Part shown: positions 35,079 to 43,400 of the stretch, piece by piece
Numbering within the stretch: position 1 is the stretch's first letter
Layout of the letters: every line of letters begins with the position of its first letter
DNA from: Defluviitaleaceae bacterium
Lineage (GTDB): Bacteria; Bacillota; Clostridia; Lachnospirales; WQUN01
Direction: 5' to 3'
Assembly (NCBI GenBank): GCA_009780585.1
Contig: WQZS01000020.1
Coordinates: 1-58,234, forward strand
DNA length: 58,234 nt
The notes under the pieces: model-generated
Told to the model about the DNA's origin: nothing
Databases searched by the model: none
The model's input: only the letters and a program-made list of their open reading frames with translations
Position numbers and translations under genes: made by a program

Positions 35079-36449
35079 CTACTTTATCGAAAGCGATTGT
35101 ATCCGCCGCGCGAAGGCTTGCTCCATCCCTCCGCCGCGCCGCAGCCAGTAGCGGTCGTCTTCCACGCCGTTAAGCACCTGTGCCCGCCCGATAAGCCGCC
35201 CCTGCATGTCGAAAGCGGAAATGAAGGTTTCCACGCTTGTGTTCATGACTGCCCAGGGATTTGCTTCCAGGGTATAGATGAAATAAACCATTCCGTCCCG
35301 GGCAAACGCGTCGTATACCCGCATCCGGTGGGTCCCCGCCGCGGCTTGCTCGCCGCCCAGCGCGAAAGCGCGTACATCGGACATAAACGCATTTTGTTTA
35401 ATATTAAAGACAAGTTGCGCTTCTTCCCATGCCATTTTATCCCCGTTCCAATGCATGACGAAGAACACCGCCGCATCGCTACGTTGGAAGGTATTGTCGA
35501 AACGGAACACCCCGCCGATTTCCGCTGTAATCGCTTCGCCGCTTTCGATGATATAGTGCGTGATTTCCAAGCGATCGGCGCGTTGGATGATTAACAGGAA
35601 TCCTTCATCCGTACCCAACAAGCCGATGATTTCATCCTCACCGCGTGCCAATGTAACGGGAAGCAGGGTTAAGGCTTCGACCGCGATTCCATCGTCGGGG
35701 TTCGGGAGCGGCACCGTCGGAACCCTTCCCTCGCGCACACAAACACCGTACACCGCCGTTTCGCCGAACAAATCCGGTCCCGTGTGTACGAAAATGCGCA
35801 AATCCCCTATAACAAGGCTGTTGGTGATGGGAAAAATATTGTGAAACGAATGATGGCGCTCCCTTCCGTTGAAAAAGGCAGAAAAATGAAAATAGGGCGC
35901 GTTCTCGGTAAAGGCGTAAATATAACCGTCCGTTCCCGCATCCGCGAACAAGCTGTGGGACGTAGCCGTTAAAACGGTAAACCCGTGCATCCGCGTTTCC
36001 ACCGCGAACACATCGCCGTAAATCCGGTACTCAGGGAAGAACGTTTCCGTACCGTCCGCGTTAACCATCACCGCCCGCCGACTGCTGTCGTATGCCAAAA
36101 CTTCGTACGGCTCGCCGGGGGTGAACACCGCTTCGAAAAACGACGGATGCCACGAGTCCTGCCAATGGGGGAAGGGCCACGACGACCACGAATATGATTG
36201 TTCGTCGCCGCGGTGGGTGAATACATGCATGTCAACCGTTGACTTATCGGGGCTGACGGAAAATTGATAGGCGTATCGGCTTTCCCAATTAACGACCGTC
36301 CCTTCGACCGTAAGGCAGCGTAAGCCCGAGGTATCACCGTATATATCCGACAATCCCACGGGTATATTCCGCCGCGAAGCGGACGCCGTGGCGAAGAACA
36401 TTACAAACATGATTACGATAAACGCGACGCTTGCCGCCAATTTTTTCAT
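35079..36449 (-). CDS. Exported protein of a YtrA-type ABC operon
   Basis: A 456-residue protein with an N-terminal signal/anchor helix (about 4-24, VAFIVIMFVMFFATASAS). The rest is beta-rich with repeated strand-turn patterns (LTVEGTVVNWESRYAYQFSV, DVFAVETRMHGFTVLTATSH, IIGLLGTDEGFLLIIQR, TFISAFDMQGRLIGRAQVL), resembling a beta-propeller. I do not recognise a named family. The start overlaps the stop of the membrane-protein gene by 4 bases. Placed between an ABC membrane subunit and its ATPase, it is probably the extracellular sensor or effector of that transporter. Confidence 0.7.
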   Translation of the reverse strand: MKKLAASVAFIVIMFVMFFATASASRRNIPVGLSDIYGDTSGLRCLTVEGTVVNWESRYAYQFSVSPDKSTVDMHVFTHRGDEQSYSWSSWPFPHWQDSWHPSFFEAVFTPGEPYEVLAYDSSRRAVMVNADGTETFFPEYRIYGDVFAVETRMHGFTVLTATSHSLFADAGTDGYIYAFTENAPYFHFSAFFNGRERHHSFHNIFPITNSLVIGDLRIFVHTGPDLFGETAVYGVCVREGRVPTVPLPNPDDGIAVEALTLLPVTLARGEDEIIGLLGTDEGFLLIIQRADRLEITHYIIESGEAITAEIGGVFRFDNTFQRSDAAVFFVMHWNGDKMAWEEAQLVFNIKQNAFMSDVRAFALGGEQAAAGTHRMRVYDAFARDGMVYFIYTLEANPWAVMNTSVETFISAFDMQGRLIGRAQVLNGVEDDRYWLRRGGGMEQAFARRIQSLSIK

Positions 36450-37183
36450 CCCGCCACCTCCCCGCTTTCAAACAACGCCATCCCCATTTTGGTAACGGCA
36501 ACCGCGATTACAAGCATCACCGTTAATCGGAATGTATTAATGCTCCGAAGGTTTTCATGCAGCGGGAAGGAGAGAAGCAGCGTTCCCATCCATAAAACCG
36601 TTGCGATTATAGAGCCTTTGTACCTTTTTGCTTTAACCGCTGTTGCCGCATAAAGTACCACGCAAACCGAACCGAACAAAACCGTGAGCGCGGCAAACAC
36701 AGTCAAGCCTGTGGCCGGATAAATCATCCGTAAAAAAGGTATATCCAACAACGTGAGGTAAAAATCCGCGCCGCGCCGAAGGGAATCCCCTGTCAAGCCC
36801 ATCCTGATTTCGGCAGCCTTAACAACCGCCATTTGCGCCGCGACCAGCACCCCCGCGGCAACCCCCGCAGCCGCCAGTTTTGACTGGTATATGTGTTTCC
36901 GTTTGCCGGGCAAGGCAAGCAAGACGTATATACTTTTGGAGGTTGCAAAGCCCATAAAAAGCCGCGCGGCAATCAACCCCATCAACACCGCGAACGCAAT
37001 AAAAAATACGACGGACGCGCGGCTTTCCCGTATCGCTTGGGATAAGGGAACGACCACTCCGCCGTCGTATATCCGCAGGTTTATCAAAATGAATTGCAAC
37101 GCCGCCATCCCCCCGGCAATCGCGCAAAGCCACCCAAACATTCCACTATATTCCCATCGCACCAGCATTAAAAATTTCTTCAT
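36446..37183 (-). CDS. ABC transporter membrane subunit (YtrC/D-like)
   Basis: A 245-residue integral membrane protein with about six hydrophobic segments (first at about 17-37, later LFMGFATSKSIYVLLALPGK between helices). The start MKKFLMLVRWEYSGMFG with a short cytoplasmic N-terminus and the LPGKRKHIYQSKLAAAGV loop are typical of ABC-2-like permeases of small Firmicute exporters. Its ATG overlaps the regulator stop (ATGA). With the ATPase three genes along, it should form the transmembrane channel. Confidence 0.82.
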   Translation of the reverse strand: MKKFLMLVRWEYSGMFGWLCAIAGGMAALQFILINLRIYDGGVVVPLSQAIRESRASVVFFIAFAVLMGLIAARLFMGFATSKSIYVLLALPGKRKHIYQSKLAAAGVAAGVLVAAQMAVVKAAEIRMGLTGDSLRRGADFYLTLLDIPFLRMIYPATGLTVFAALTVLFGSVCVVLYAATAVKAKRYKGSIIATVLWMGTLLLSFPLHENLRSINTFRLTVMLVIAVAVTKMGMALFESGEVAG

Positions 37184-37569
37184 TTAACCCCATCCTTCCG
37201 CTCGAAAATCGCCTTTACCATTTTCATCAAATCCGCTTCCCCTACCCCCACACCGACAGCCGTTTCCACTAACGCGTCAATTTGACCTTCCAATAACTCC
37301 CTGCGGATAGTGTTTAGCTTGGCTTCATCCACAAACGCCACGCTCTTCGCATTGGGCGGCGTTTGTACCAGCCCGCCGGTTTCAAGCTCCGCAAAAGCCT
37401 TTTGTACGGTCATGGGGTTAACCCCCATTTGCACCGCCAGCATACGCCGCGAGGGTATTTCATCCCCATCCTTAAAATGCCTTTGCAATACTAATAACTT
37501 AAACTGTTTAATTATTTGTAAATAAACAGGTTCATTACCCGGGGTGGGTTTTACAAACAAGTCAAGCAA
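37180..37569 (-). CDS. GntR-family regulator, YtrA subfamily
   Basis: A 129-residue repressor. The winged-helix domain (about 15-80) reads PVYLQIIKQFKLLVLQRHFK, DGDEIPSRRMLAVQMGVNPM and TVQKAFAELETGGLV, the YtrA pattern, with a short helical dimerisation tail. The open frame extends 16 codons upstream to an ATG at 37617 that would add a hydrophobic N-terminus, but that ATG lies in the operator and upstream of the predicted transcription start. I place the start at a TTG (37569), 8 bases after GGGGG. It heads the ABC operon and should repress it until an envelope stress or antibiotic signal appears. Confidence 0.85.
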   Translation of the reverse strand: MLDLFVKPTPGNEPVYLQIIKQFKLLVLQRHFKDGDEIPSRRMLAVQMGVNPMTVQKAFAELETGGLVQTPPNAKSVAFVDEAKLNTIRRELLEGQIDALVETAVGVGVGEADLMKMVKAIFERKDGVK

Positions 37570-37592
37570 AAAACGCACCCCCAATAAAAAAG

Positions 37593-37637
37593 CAAGTGTA
37601 TTAATCACATAATACACTTGCGTAAATAATTAATCAA
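37593..37637 (-). promoter_or_regulatory. Promoter and palindromic operator of the YtrA-type operon
   Basis: On the minus strand TTGATT (37632-37637), 17 bases, then TATTAT (37609-37614). Overlapping the -10 is a perfect 11-bp inverted repeat, CAAGTGTATTA and TAATACACTTG (37593-37620), with a 6-base spacer. GTGTA...TACAC is the known half-site form of YtrA-subfamily operators. Bound regulator would block RNA polymerase, so autorepression is very likely. Confidence 0.8.
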
Positions 37638-37697
37638 TCCTTTTATTCCAAACTTATTAACTCCGAGTTTTTAACTCCGAATTATTGTTCCAAATTC

Positions 37698-38711
37698 CTA
37701 ACCCCTATACCCCTCCGGGTTCCTCGACTGCCAGCGCCAGGAGTCCGCCAAGCCGTCCTCTAGGGTCTTTACCGTGCGCCAATTCAAAATTTCCGCCGCT
37801 TTTGAAGGGTCGGCATAACCCACGGCAAGGTCACCCGAGCGGCGCGGCGCGATGCGGTACGGGATTTTTACGCCGCTTACCTTTTCGAAGGTATGAATCA
37901 TTTCAAGCACCGACACGCCTTTACCGCTGCCCAAATTAAAGGCGTGCGTACCCTTCGCCGATTTGCAAAACTTGATTGCCGCCACATGCCCAGTCGCAAG
38001 ATCATTAACATGGATATAATCGCGTACGCCCGTACCGTCGGGGGTATCGTAATCGTCGCCGTGTACGGCTACTTCCTTGTGCTTACCCACCGCCGTCTGC
38101 GCGATGAAGGGGAGCAGATTGTTCGGAATGCCCGTCGGGTCCTCGCCGATAAGCCCGCTTTCGTGCGCGCCGATGGGGTTGAAGTAACGTAAAAGAACGG
38201 CGGACATGTTTTTTTCGGCGTTAACGCAATCGGTGATGATTTGCTCATTCATATATTTCGTCCAGCCGTAGGGGCAGGAACAATTGCCGAGGTTCGCTTC
38301 TTCCGTCAGGGGCATCGTATTATCCCCGCTGTACACAGTCGCCGAGGATGAAAAAATGAAATTGCGTACTTTGTGCCGCTTCATGGCTTCCAACAACGCC
38401 AGGGTGGACAGCAAATTATTTTTATAATACGCGATGGGGATTGCCACGGATTCGCCGACAGCCTTTAATCCCGCGAAATGGATGACGCAATCGATGGAGT
38501 GCGCGGAAAATATCTTATCCAACGCGCTTTCGTCGCACACATCCGCTGTGTAAAACGGGAAATCCTTCCCCGTTATCGCTTTCATTCGCTCGATTGCCAG
38601 CGGATGGCTGTTGGAAAGATTATCGACGACGGCAATTTCATAGCCTTTATTTAACAACTCCACGCAGGTATGGCTGCCGATGTAACCCGCTCCGCCCGTT
38701 ACCAGTACCAT
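37698..38711 (-). CDS. galE: UDP-glucose 4-epimerase
   Basis: A 337-residue extended short-chain dehydrogenase that interconverts UDP-glucose and UDP-galactose (possibly also the N-acetyl forms). The NAD-binding motif is VTGGAGYIGSHTCVELL; the catalytic SSSATVY serine region and YGWTKYMNEQ (Tyr-x-x-x-Lys) are present; the C-terminus ends SWRWQSRNPEGYRG, typical of GalE. The start at 38711 overlaps the kinase stop (TAATG) and follows GGTG; 14 upstream codons are rejected. It is the last gene of the nucleotidyltransferase-kinase-epimerase operon. Confidence 0.96.
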   Translation of the reverse strand: MVLVTGGAGYIGSHTCVELLNKGYEIAVVDNLSNSHPLAIERMKAITGKDFPFYTADVCDESALDKIFSAHSIDCVIHFAGLKAVGESVAIPIAYYKNNLLSTLALLEAMKRHKVRNFIFSSSATVYSGDNTMPLTEEANLGNCSCPYGWTKYMNEQIITDCVNAEKNMSAVLLRYFNPIGAHESGLIGEDPTGIPNNLLPFIAQTAVGKHKEVAVHGDDYDTPDGTGVRDYIHVNDLATGHVAAIKFCKSAKGTHAFNLGSGKGVSVLEMIHTFEKVSGVKIPYRIAPRRSGDLAVGYADPSKAAEILNWRTVKTLEDGLADSWRWQSRNPEGYRG

Positions 38712-39784
38712 TACTTCACCGCCTTTAGGATTATAGCTTGCATCGCGTCCCACTTCGTTTCCATTTCGCCCACCAGCTTAAACTGCGTGCGGCAACGGTC
38801 GATGTTATGGTTCTCCCGCTTTATACGGTAGTACACGTCCCCCTCGATATAATCGGTAAGGAAGCGCAAGCCGTCCTCCAGGGTCATCATCTTCGCGCCG
38901 TCGCGCAAGTGGTGCAGTTCACATTCCGTCAGACTTTCGCCGCAGGTACCCAGGAAGCCTTCCGTGAACGCCTCCATCAGGGGCAGCGAAAAGGAAACCT
39001 TCGACAAATCGGTTTCATCCTCCGCCGCGGTGGACGCGCCGAACCGTACCGAGCAACCGAAATCGTTGACCGCCAAACCCGGCATTACCGTGTCCAGGTC
39101 AATCACGCATAAGGCTTTGCGCGTTTCACGGTCGAACAGCACGTTATTGAGCTTGGTATCGTTATGGGTTACGCGTAGGGGCATGTCGCCGGATTCGTAC
39201 AATTTGATTAGCGTGCCCGCGTATTCCTCCCGCGCCAGCGCGAAGTCAATTTCACGCTTTACGTCCTTTGCCCGCCCGAGGGGGTCGGCGCGCAGAGCGT
39301 TCTTGAAGTTGGTATACCGATTGGGTGTGTCGTGGAAGCGCGGAATTGTTTCGAACAGCGAAACCGCGTCGAAGTCCGCCATCGTACGCTGGAAATTTCC
39401 GAAAGCCGCGCCGCTTTCCTTAAAGTCCTCGGGGTTTTCCACCAGTTGCAGGCAAACCGTGTCGCTGATGAAGGGATACAGCCGCCAATATTCGCCGTCC
39501 TCATCCACCAGCCAATCCTTGCCGTTCTTCGTGGGGATGAGGGAAAGGGCTTCGCGGTTTTGTTTGGCGCGTTTCCTTAGGTGGTCTGTTACGGCTTTTA
39601 TGTTCTCCATCAGTTCGCGCGTGGCGCGGAAGATATTCTTGTTTATTTTTTGTAAGATGTACTGCCGTGCCGTACCGTCCACGACCAGGTAAGTATCGTT
39701 GATATGCCCGTTGCCGTACTTTGTGATGAAAATTGGTTCGGCGTCGGTTTTAAACGCATGGATTTGCTTGGGTTCCGTTACCAT
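38711..39784 (-). CDS. APH-like sugar kinase, similar to N-acetylhexosamine 1-kinase
   Basis: A 357-residue member of the aminoglycoside phosphotransferase-like kinase family. The catalytic loop is VTHNDTKLNNVLFD (Asp base and Asn metal ligand) and the metal-binding segment is CVIDLDTVMPG. The N-terminal GNGHINDTYLV and ILQKINKNIF segments match the NahK/LnpB group that phosphorylates GlcNAc, GalNAc and related sugars at C1. The neighbours, a nucleotidyltransferase and GalE, are the two other enzymes of the same pathway in bifidobacteria, which supports the call. It overlaps the nucleotidyltransferase stop by 7 bases. Confidence 0.85.
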   Translation of the reverse strand: MVTEPKQIHAFKTDAEPIFITKYGNGHINDTYLVVDGTARQYILQKINKNIFRATRELMENIKAVTDHLRKRAKQNREALSLIPTKNGKDWLVDEDGEYWRLYPFISDTVCLQLVENPEDFKESGAAFGNFQRTMADFDAVSLFETIPRFHDTPNRYTNFKNALRADPLGRAKDVKREIDFALAREEYAGTLIKLYESGDMPLRVTHNDTKLNNVLFDRETRKALCVIDLDTVMPGLAVNDFGCSVRFGASTAAEDETDLSKVSFSLPLMEAFTEGFLGTCGESLTECELHHLRDGAKMMTLEDGLRFLTDYIEGDVYYRIKRENHNIDRCRTQFKLVGEMETKWDAMQAIILKAVK

Positions 39785-40689
39785 GAGTATTCACCGCGTT
39801 GCCTCATTTCCTTAATGGCGGCACGCACGCCGGGCATATCCTCGGCGTTGGTTACGCCGTACCATTTATCCGCCGAGGTAAGCACCTTCACGGTAAAACG
39901 CCCTTTATCCAAGAGCTTCCCTACTTCCATGGGTAAAAGGAACTCACATTTCAATGGGTTTTTACCGAGGTTTTCATTTAGGAAAACCGGAAAACCGCTT
40001 GCCAACTCATGCGGCAACGTTTGCCCGAAGCCCCACATATTCATGGAAACGGGCGTGCCGTCGGGGAGGAACCTTTCCTCCTCCGTATCCGCAGGGAGGG
40101 CATCCTCGAAAACGGCGCCGCCGGGTGCGGGCTTGATGGCAAGCCTTTCGACGATTTTAACTAACATGCCGTCTTTTTCGGTGCATACGCCCCGCGATAC
40201 CGTCCCGTTTTCCGACAGGGTATTTTCCACGCGGTAAGCGACCATGGCGTGGCAGGTGTCGGCGGCTTCATTTTTTAGGAAATCATACAGCAATTTGTAC
40301 GCGTTGGCTCCGTAAAAATCATCCGCGTTTATGACCGCAAATGGTGCGTTTATCATATCCTTCGCGCACACCAAGGCGTGGGCCGTGCCCCAAGGTTTTA
40401 CACGGTCGGGGGGGATTTCGAAGCCTTCGGGGATGTCCGTCAATAATTGATGGGCGTAACGGATATTCATGTCCGAAGGCACGTTTTTAAATCGCGCTTC
40501 GAATTCCGCTTCGTATTGCGGGTTAATGATGCACACCACTTCGCGGAAGCCCGCGCGGTACGCGTCATACAGCGAATAATTGATAATGATATGCCCCTCA
40601 TCGTCCACGGGCGCGATTTGCTTCAACCCCCCGAAGCGGCTCCCCATCCCCGCCGCCAGAATTACAAGTATCGGTTTACCCTTTTCCAT
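39778..40689 (-). CDS. NTP-transferase family sugar-1-phosphate nucleotidyltransferase
   Basis: A 303-residue nucleotidyltransferase that would join NTP and a sugar 1-phosphate. The signature LAAGMGSRFGGLKQ binds the nucleotide; INADDFYG supplies the metal-binding acid; KPWGTAHALVCAKD is typical of the family. In context it probably makes a UDP-hexose from the product of the kinase next door. GGGAGAGGG precedes the ATG. A perfect 29-nt palindrome lies 31 bases upstream of the start and could be its operator. No sugar phosphorylase is present beside it. Confidence 0.88.
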   Translation of the reverse strand: MEKGKPILVILAAGMGSRFGGLKQIAPVDDEGHIIINYSLYDAYRAGFREVVCIINPQYEAEFEARFKNVPSDMNIRYAHQLLTDIPEGFEIPPDRVKPWGTAHALVCAKDMINAPFAVINADDFYGANAYKLLYDFLKNEAADTCHAMVAYRVENTLSENGTVSRGVCTEKDGMLVKIVERLAIKPAPGGAVFEDALPADTEEERFLPDGTPVSMNMWGFGQTLPHELASGFPVFLNENLGKNPLKCEFLLPMEVGKLLDKGRFTVKVLTSADKWYGVTNAEDMPGVRAAIKEMRQRGEYSW

Positions 40690-40719
40690 TGAAACCCTCT
40701 CCCGCTATTTTATTCATTC

Positions 40720-40748
40720 CAACTTGTCCCCTAATAGGGGACAAGTTG
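40720..40748. repeat. Perfect 29-nt palindrome upstream of the sugar operon
   Basis: CAACTTGTCCCCTA and its exact reverse complement surround one A. It lies between rtcB and the nucleotidyltransferase gene, without a T-rich tail, so it is not an obvious terminator. Possible roles are operator, mRNA-end protection, or a dispersed hairpin repeat related to the one inside scfB. Confidence 0.75.
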
Positions 40749-40770
40749 AATATTACAACAATATTGCTTC

Positions 40771-40813
40771 TTAATCTATTCCACCGACATTACCTTTTAA
40801 TCTATTCCGCCGA
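40771..40813. repeat. 17-nt direct repeat at the rtcB stop
   Basis: TTAATCTATTCCACCGA (40771-40787) and TTAATCTATTCCGCCGA (40797-40813), 26 bases apart. The second copy includes the last codons and TAG of rtcB. This is a second case in the window of a gene end duplicated just downstream, like the array at rho. Confidence 0.7.
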
Positions 40814-41908
40814 TTTAAAATTGTACATCGGCTTAATCGTTTTGATAATCTCCGCCGTGTCCCCGATATTGGCGACGATATTTTCCATGGCTTGGTACGC
40901 GAAGGGAGCTTCGTCCAGGGTGCTTGCGTTAATTGTGGAGGAATAAACGCCCTTCATCGTTTTTTGGAACGCGCTAAGCGTGATGCTCGCCTTAGCCTCG
41001 GTACGGCTCATGATGCGCCCCGCTCCGTGGGGTGCGGAATAGTTCCAATCCGCGTTGCCCTTACCCACGCAAAGCAGGCTGCCGTCCCGCATGTTCATAG
41101 GGATGAGCAGCCGTTCGCCTTTTTCGGCGGATACCGCGCCCTTGCGTAATATCATTTTTTTTGTGTCAATATAGTTATGCGTGGTGGTGAATTGGTCGGT
41201 GATTTTAAATTTAACGCGTTTTTCCAACTCCCTGATAATCGCCTTACGGTTGATGTCGGCGTAACGCTGCATGATTTCCATATCGTGCAGGTAGTCCAAC
41301 ATGGGTTGGTCTTCGAGGTAAGCCAACACACGGTCCATGCCTTTACCCTTGCGCCCCAAATTGTCGGCGGCAATTTTTTGGTACCATTCGCATACCTGCT
41401 TGCCGGGGTTGCGGCTGCCGGAGTGTACGACCAGGTACAACTGCCCTTCTTCGTCCGTGCCCAGCTCGATGAAATGGTTGCCCCCGCCCAGCGTGCCAAT
41501 GGAAAGCACCCCGCGTTCAATGTCTATATGCTTGGCGCAGCGCATTTCGTTTAAATCAATTTCGTTGGCGAAGTGGTGCGGCTCCTTCCTTATATGAAAG
41601 CCCGCGGGGATGTATTGATGGATAGCCTTGTCCAATTGCGCTAATTCGACGCGCTTATCCTTAAGCAACGCGGTTTCCATACCGCAGCCGATGTCCACCC
41701 CCACGAGGTTGGGTACGATCTTATCCTTGATGGTCATGGTCGTACCGATGGTGCAGCCCATCCCCGCGTGTACGTCGGGCATAATACAGATTTTGCTGCC
41801 CGCGATGAAGGGTTGGTCCAACAGGTGTTCAATTTGCGCGATGGCTGATGGTTCGGCGTGGTTTGTGAATACCTTGGCGTTATTGTGTTTGCCGTTGAGT
41901 TCAAGCAT
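40802..41908 (-). CDS. rtcB: RtcB-family RNA ligase
   Basis: A 368-residue manganese-dependent ligase that joins RNA 2',3'-cyclic phosphate or 3'-phosphate ends to 5'-OH ends using GTP. Family motifs are complete: MPDVHAGMGCTIG, GVDIGCGME (Asp and Cys metal ligands), GTLGGGNHFIELG, VHSGSRNPG, THNYID and SAPHGAGRIMSR, where the His becomes guanylylated. The start at 41908 (MLELNGKH) is 11 bases after GAGG; the longer frame is rejected because it would run across the divergent promoter and gene. No RtcA or RtcR homologue is nearby. Confidence 0.95.
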   Translation of the reverse strand: MLELNGKHNNAKVFTNHAEPSAIAQIEHLLDQPFIAGSKICIMPDVHAGMGCTIGTTMTIKDKIVPNLVGVDIGCGMETALLKDKRVELAQLDKAIHQYIPAGFHIRKEPHHFANEIDLNEMRCAKHIDIERGVLSIGTLGGGNHFIELGTDEEGQLYLVVHSGSRNPGKQVCEWYQKIAADNLGRKGKGMDRVLAYLEDQPMLDYLHDMEIMQRYADINRKAIIRELEKRVKFKITDQFTTTHNYIDTKKMILRKGAVSAEKGERLLIPMNMRDGSLLCVGKGNADWNYSAPHGAGRIMSRTEAKASITLSAFQKTMKGVYSSTINASTLDEAPFAYQAMENIVANIGDTAEIIKTIKPMYNFKSAE

Positions 41909-41934
41909 GGATATTTTTACCTCGGCGGTTTTTG

Positions 41935-41944
41935 TATTATAATA
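41935..41944. promoter_or_regulatory. Symmetric -10 region shared by rtcB and the divergent methyltransferase
   Basis: TATTATAATA contains TATAAT on both strands, so one palindromic element can serve as -10 box in both directions between genes whose starts are only 55 bases apart. No convincing -35 boxes were fixed by eye. Confidence 0.4.
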
Positions 41945-41963
41945 CCATAAGAAGGGCGGGACT

Positions 41964-42530
41964 GTGGTGTTTACGGAATCGGTTGGCGGCGTGGAAATGA
42001 AATTCGAAACGACGCGCGGCGTTTTCTCCCCCAATAATATCGACAAGGGAACGCTGGCGATGTTAACTTCGTGTCAATTCGACACGAAGTCAAAAATCCT
42101 TGACTTGGGCTGCGGCTACGGCGTTGTCGGCATCTACGCCGCCAAGTTAATCGGAGAGGAAAATGTTGTCATGAGCGACATCGACAAAAACGCGGTCGCC
42201 CTTTCCATAAAAAACGCTGCGCTTAACGGCGTCCCGGGGGTGAAGATCATCTACAGCGACGGCTTTAAGTCCGTGGATGATACGGGCTTCACGCACATAT
42301 TATCCAATCCGCCGTACCACGCGGATTTTTCCGTACCCAAGCATTTTATCGAAAAAGGTTTTAACCGCTTGGAAACAGGCGGTCAATTTTACATGGTCAC
42401 CAAGCGGCTGGAATGGTATAAAAACAAACTAACCGCCATATTCGGCGGCGTAAAGGTGATTCAAAACGGCGATTTCTTTATCTTCCGCGCGGAGAAACGC
42501 GATACCCGGTACGCCAATAAGAAAGGATAA
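41964..42530 (+). CDS. RsmC-like methyltransferase
   Basis: A 188-residue class I methyltransferase of the MTS/RsmC type that usually modifies guanine N2 in rRNA. It has FETTRGVFSPNNIDKGT (substrate-side start), SAM motif ILDLGCGYGVVGIYAAKL and the catalytic SNPPYHADF (NPPY). The start is a GTG at 41964 or the GTG next to it; GGGCGGG is just upstream. A 25-nt palindrome in its coding region, before the SAM motif, encodes SCQFDTKSK, where homologues usually have a shorter loop. Divergent from rtcB; it is followed 5 bases later by a gene of unknown function. Confidence 0.88.
   Translation: MVFTESVGGVEMKFETTRGVFSPNNIDKGTLAMLTSCQFDTKSKILDLGCGYGVVGIYAAKLIGEENVVMSDIDKNAVALSIKNAALNGVPGVKIIYSDGFKSVDDTGFTHILSNPPYHADFSVPKHFIEKGFNRLETGGQFYMVTKRLEWYKNKLTAIFGGVKVIQNGDFFIFRAEKRDTRYANKKG
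42066..42090. repeat. 25-nt palindrome inside the methyltransferase gene
   Basis: ACTTCGTGTC and GACACGAAGT form a perfect 10-bp inverted repeat around AATTC. The reading frame stays open. Its ends (AACTTC/GAAGT) resemble those of the scfB palindrome. Confidence 0.6.
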
Positions 42531-42535
42531 TACCC

Positions 42536-43318
42536 ATGACCGCTTATGAAGCTATGATTAAAACCAACCACCACTTAATCAAGGGCGGGACGTTAAACGA
42601 CGCGCAAAAGGCGAAAATCACCCGCTTCCTCCTCGCTGAAAAGGAAAAACGTAAATATACCGGACAATGGATGGAGGCGCGAACCGCGTACCCCATCTTC
42701 TTCGCGCCGCCCTACGTTAAGAAGAAATTGCAAACTGTCGTCCCCGCGTCGCCTAAGACGCACATCTTCGCCGACAACGCCTACGAGTTTGAAATCCTGC
42801 GGCTTCTTCAACTATTTTCCGCCGACTTTACAAAAAACGGAACGTACCCCGATTTAATCGACCGCGGCGAGCTTTCCCGCATGTTCGAAATGACCGCCGC
42901 CCGTTTAAAACAAACCTGCTTCGGCTACCAATCCTGCCACTACGCGGAATGTTTTGAAGCGGGGTTGTCGGTGCTGCGCTTCGTTTCCATTAACGAACCC
43001 GTGGACGAACCTTGGCTGGACAAGCAGCTCACCATGTACAACAAGCACTTCGCCGACCATAAGCGCCACAGCGGTGTGCAAAAATATTTTTGGTTCATCC
43101 TTTCGCAAATGCCCTACGAATACGCCGAACCGCAAATCCTGCGCCAACGGGACGCGATTGTCGAACAACTCAGCCGCAGCTTTTTAAACAGGGACGGAGG
43201 CTGCGAAATCCCCGTTTACGTCATGCGCAACACCCTTGCGCGCCTGCCGGAATTCGAACATATAAAAAACCGTCAACCCTTCACAGACGCAAAGAGCGGG
43301 AGGCTGCGGTTTTTTTAG
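42536..43318 (+). CDS. Uncharacterised helical protein (DUF6553-like)
   Basis: A 260-residue soluble protein with no signal peptide or membrane segment. It is rich in helices and aromatic residues, with a central Cys/His-containing stretch (TCFGYQSCHYAECFEAGLSV). I recall a similar layout in the uncharacterised clostridial family DUF6553 but cannot confirm it. GAAAGGA lies just before the ATG, 5 bases after the methyltransferase stop, so they are co-transcribed. Function unknown. Confidence 0.7.
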   Translation: MTAYEAMIKTNHHLIKGGTLNDAQKAKITRFLLAEKEKRKYTGQWMEARTAYPIFFAPPYVKKKLQTVVPASPKTHIFADNAYEFEILRLLQLFSADFTKNGTYPDLIDRGELSRMFEMTAARLKQTCFGYQSCHYAECFEAGLSVLRFVSINEPVDEPWLDKQLTMYNKHFADHKRHSGVQKYFWFILSQMPYEYAEPQILRQRDAIVEQLSRSFLNRDGGCEIPVYVMRNTLARLPEFEHIKNRQPFTDAKSGRLRFF

Positions 43319-43400
43319 TTTGCGTGTGCCGATTAAAAAGCATATCGCAAACGCGTTAAGTAATATGAAGCGTTTAACCATATAAAAAGGATGGATATAT

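Noticed and set aside
37570..37617. N-terminal hydrophobic extension of the GntR regulator, suggesting a membrane-anchored repressor
   Set aside because: It lies in the operator and before the predicted transcription start; a TTG with good spacing follows.
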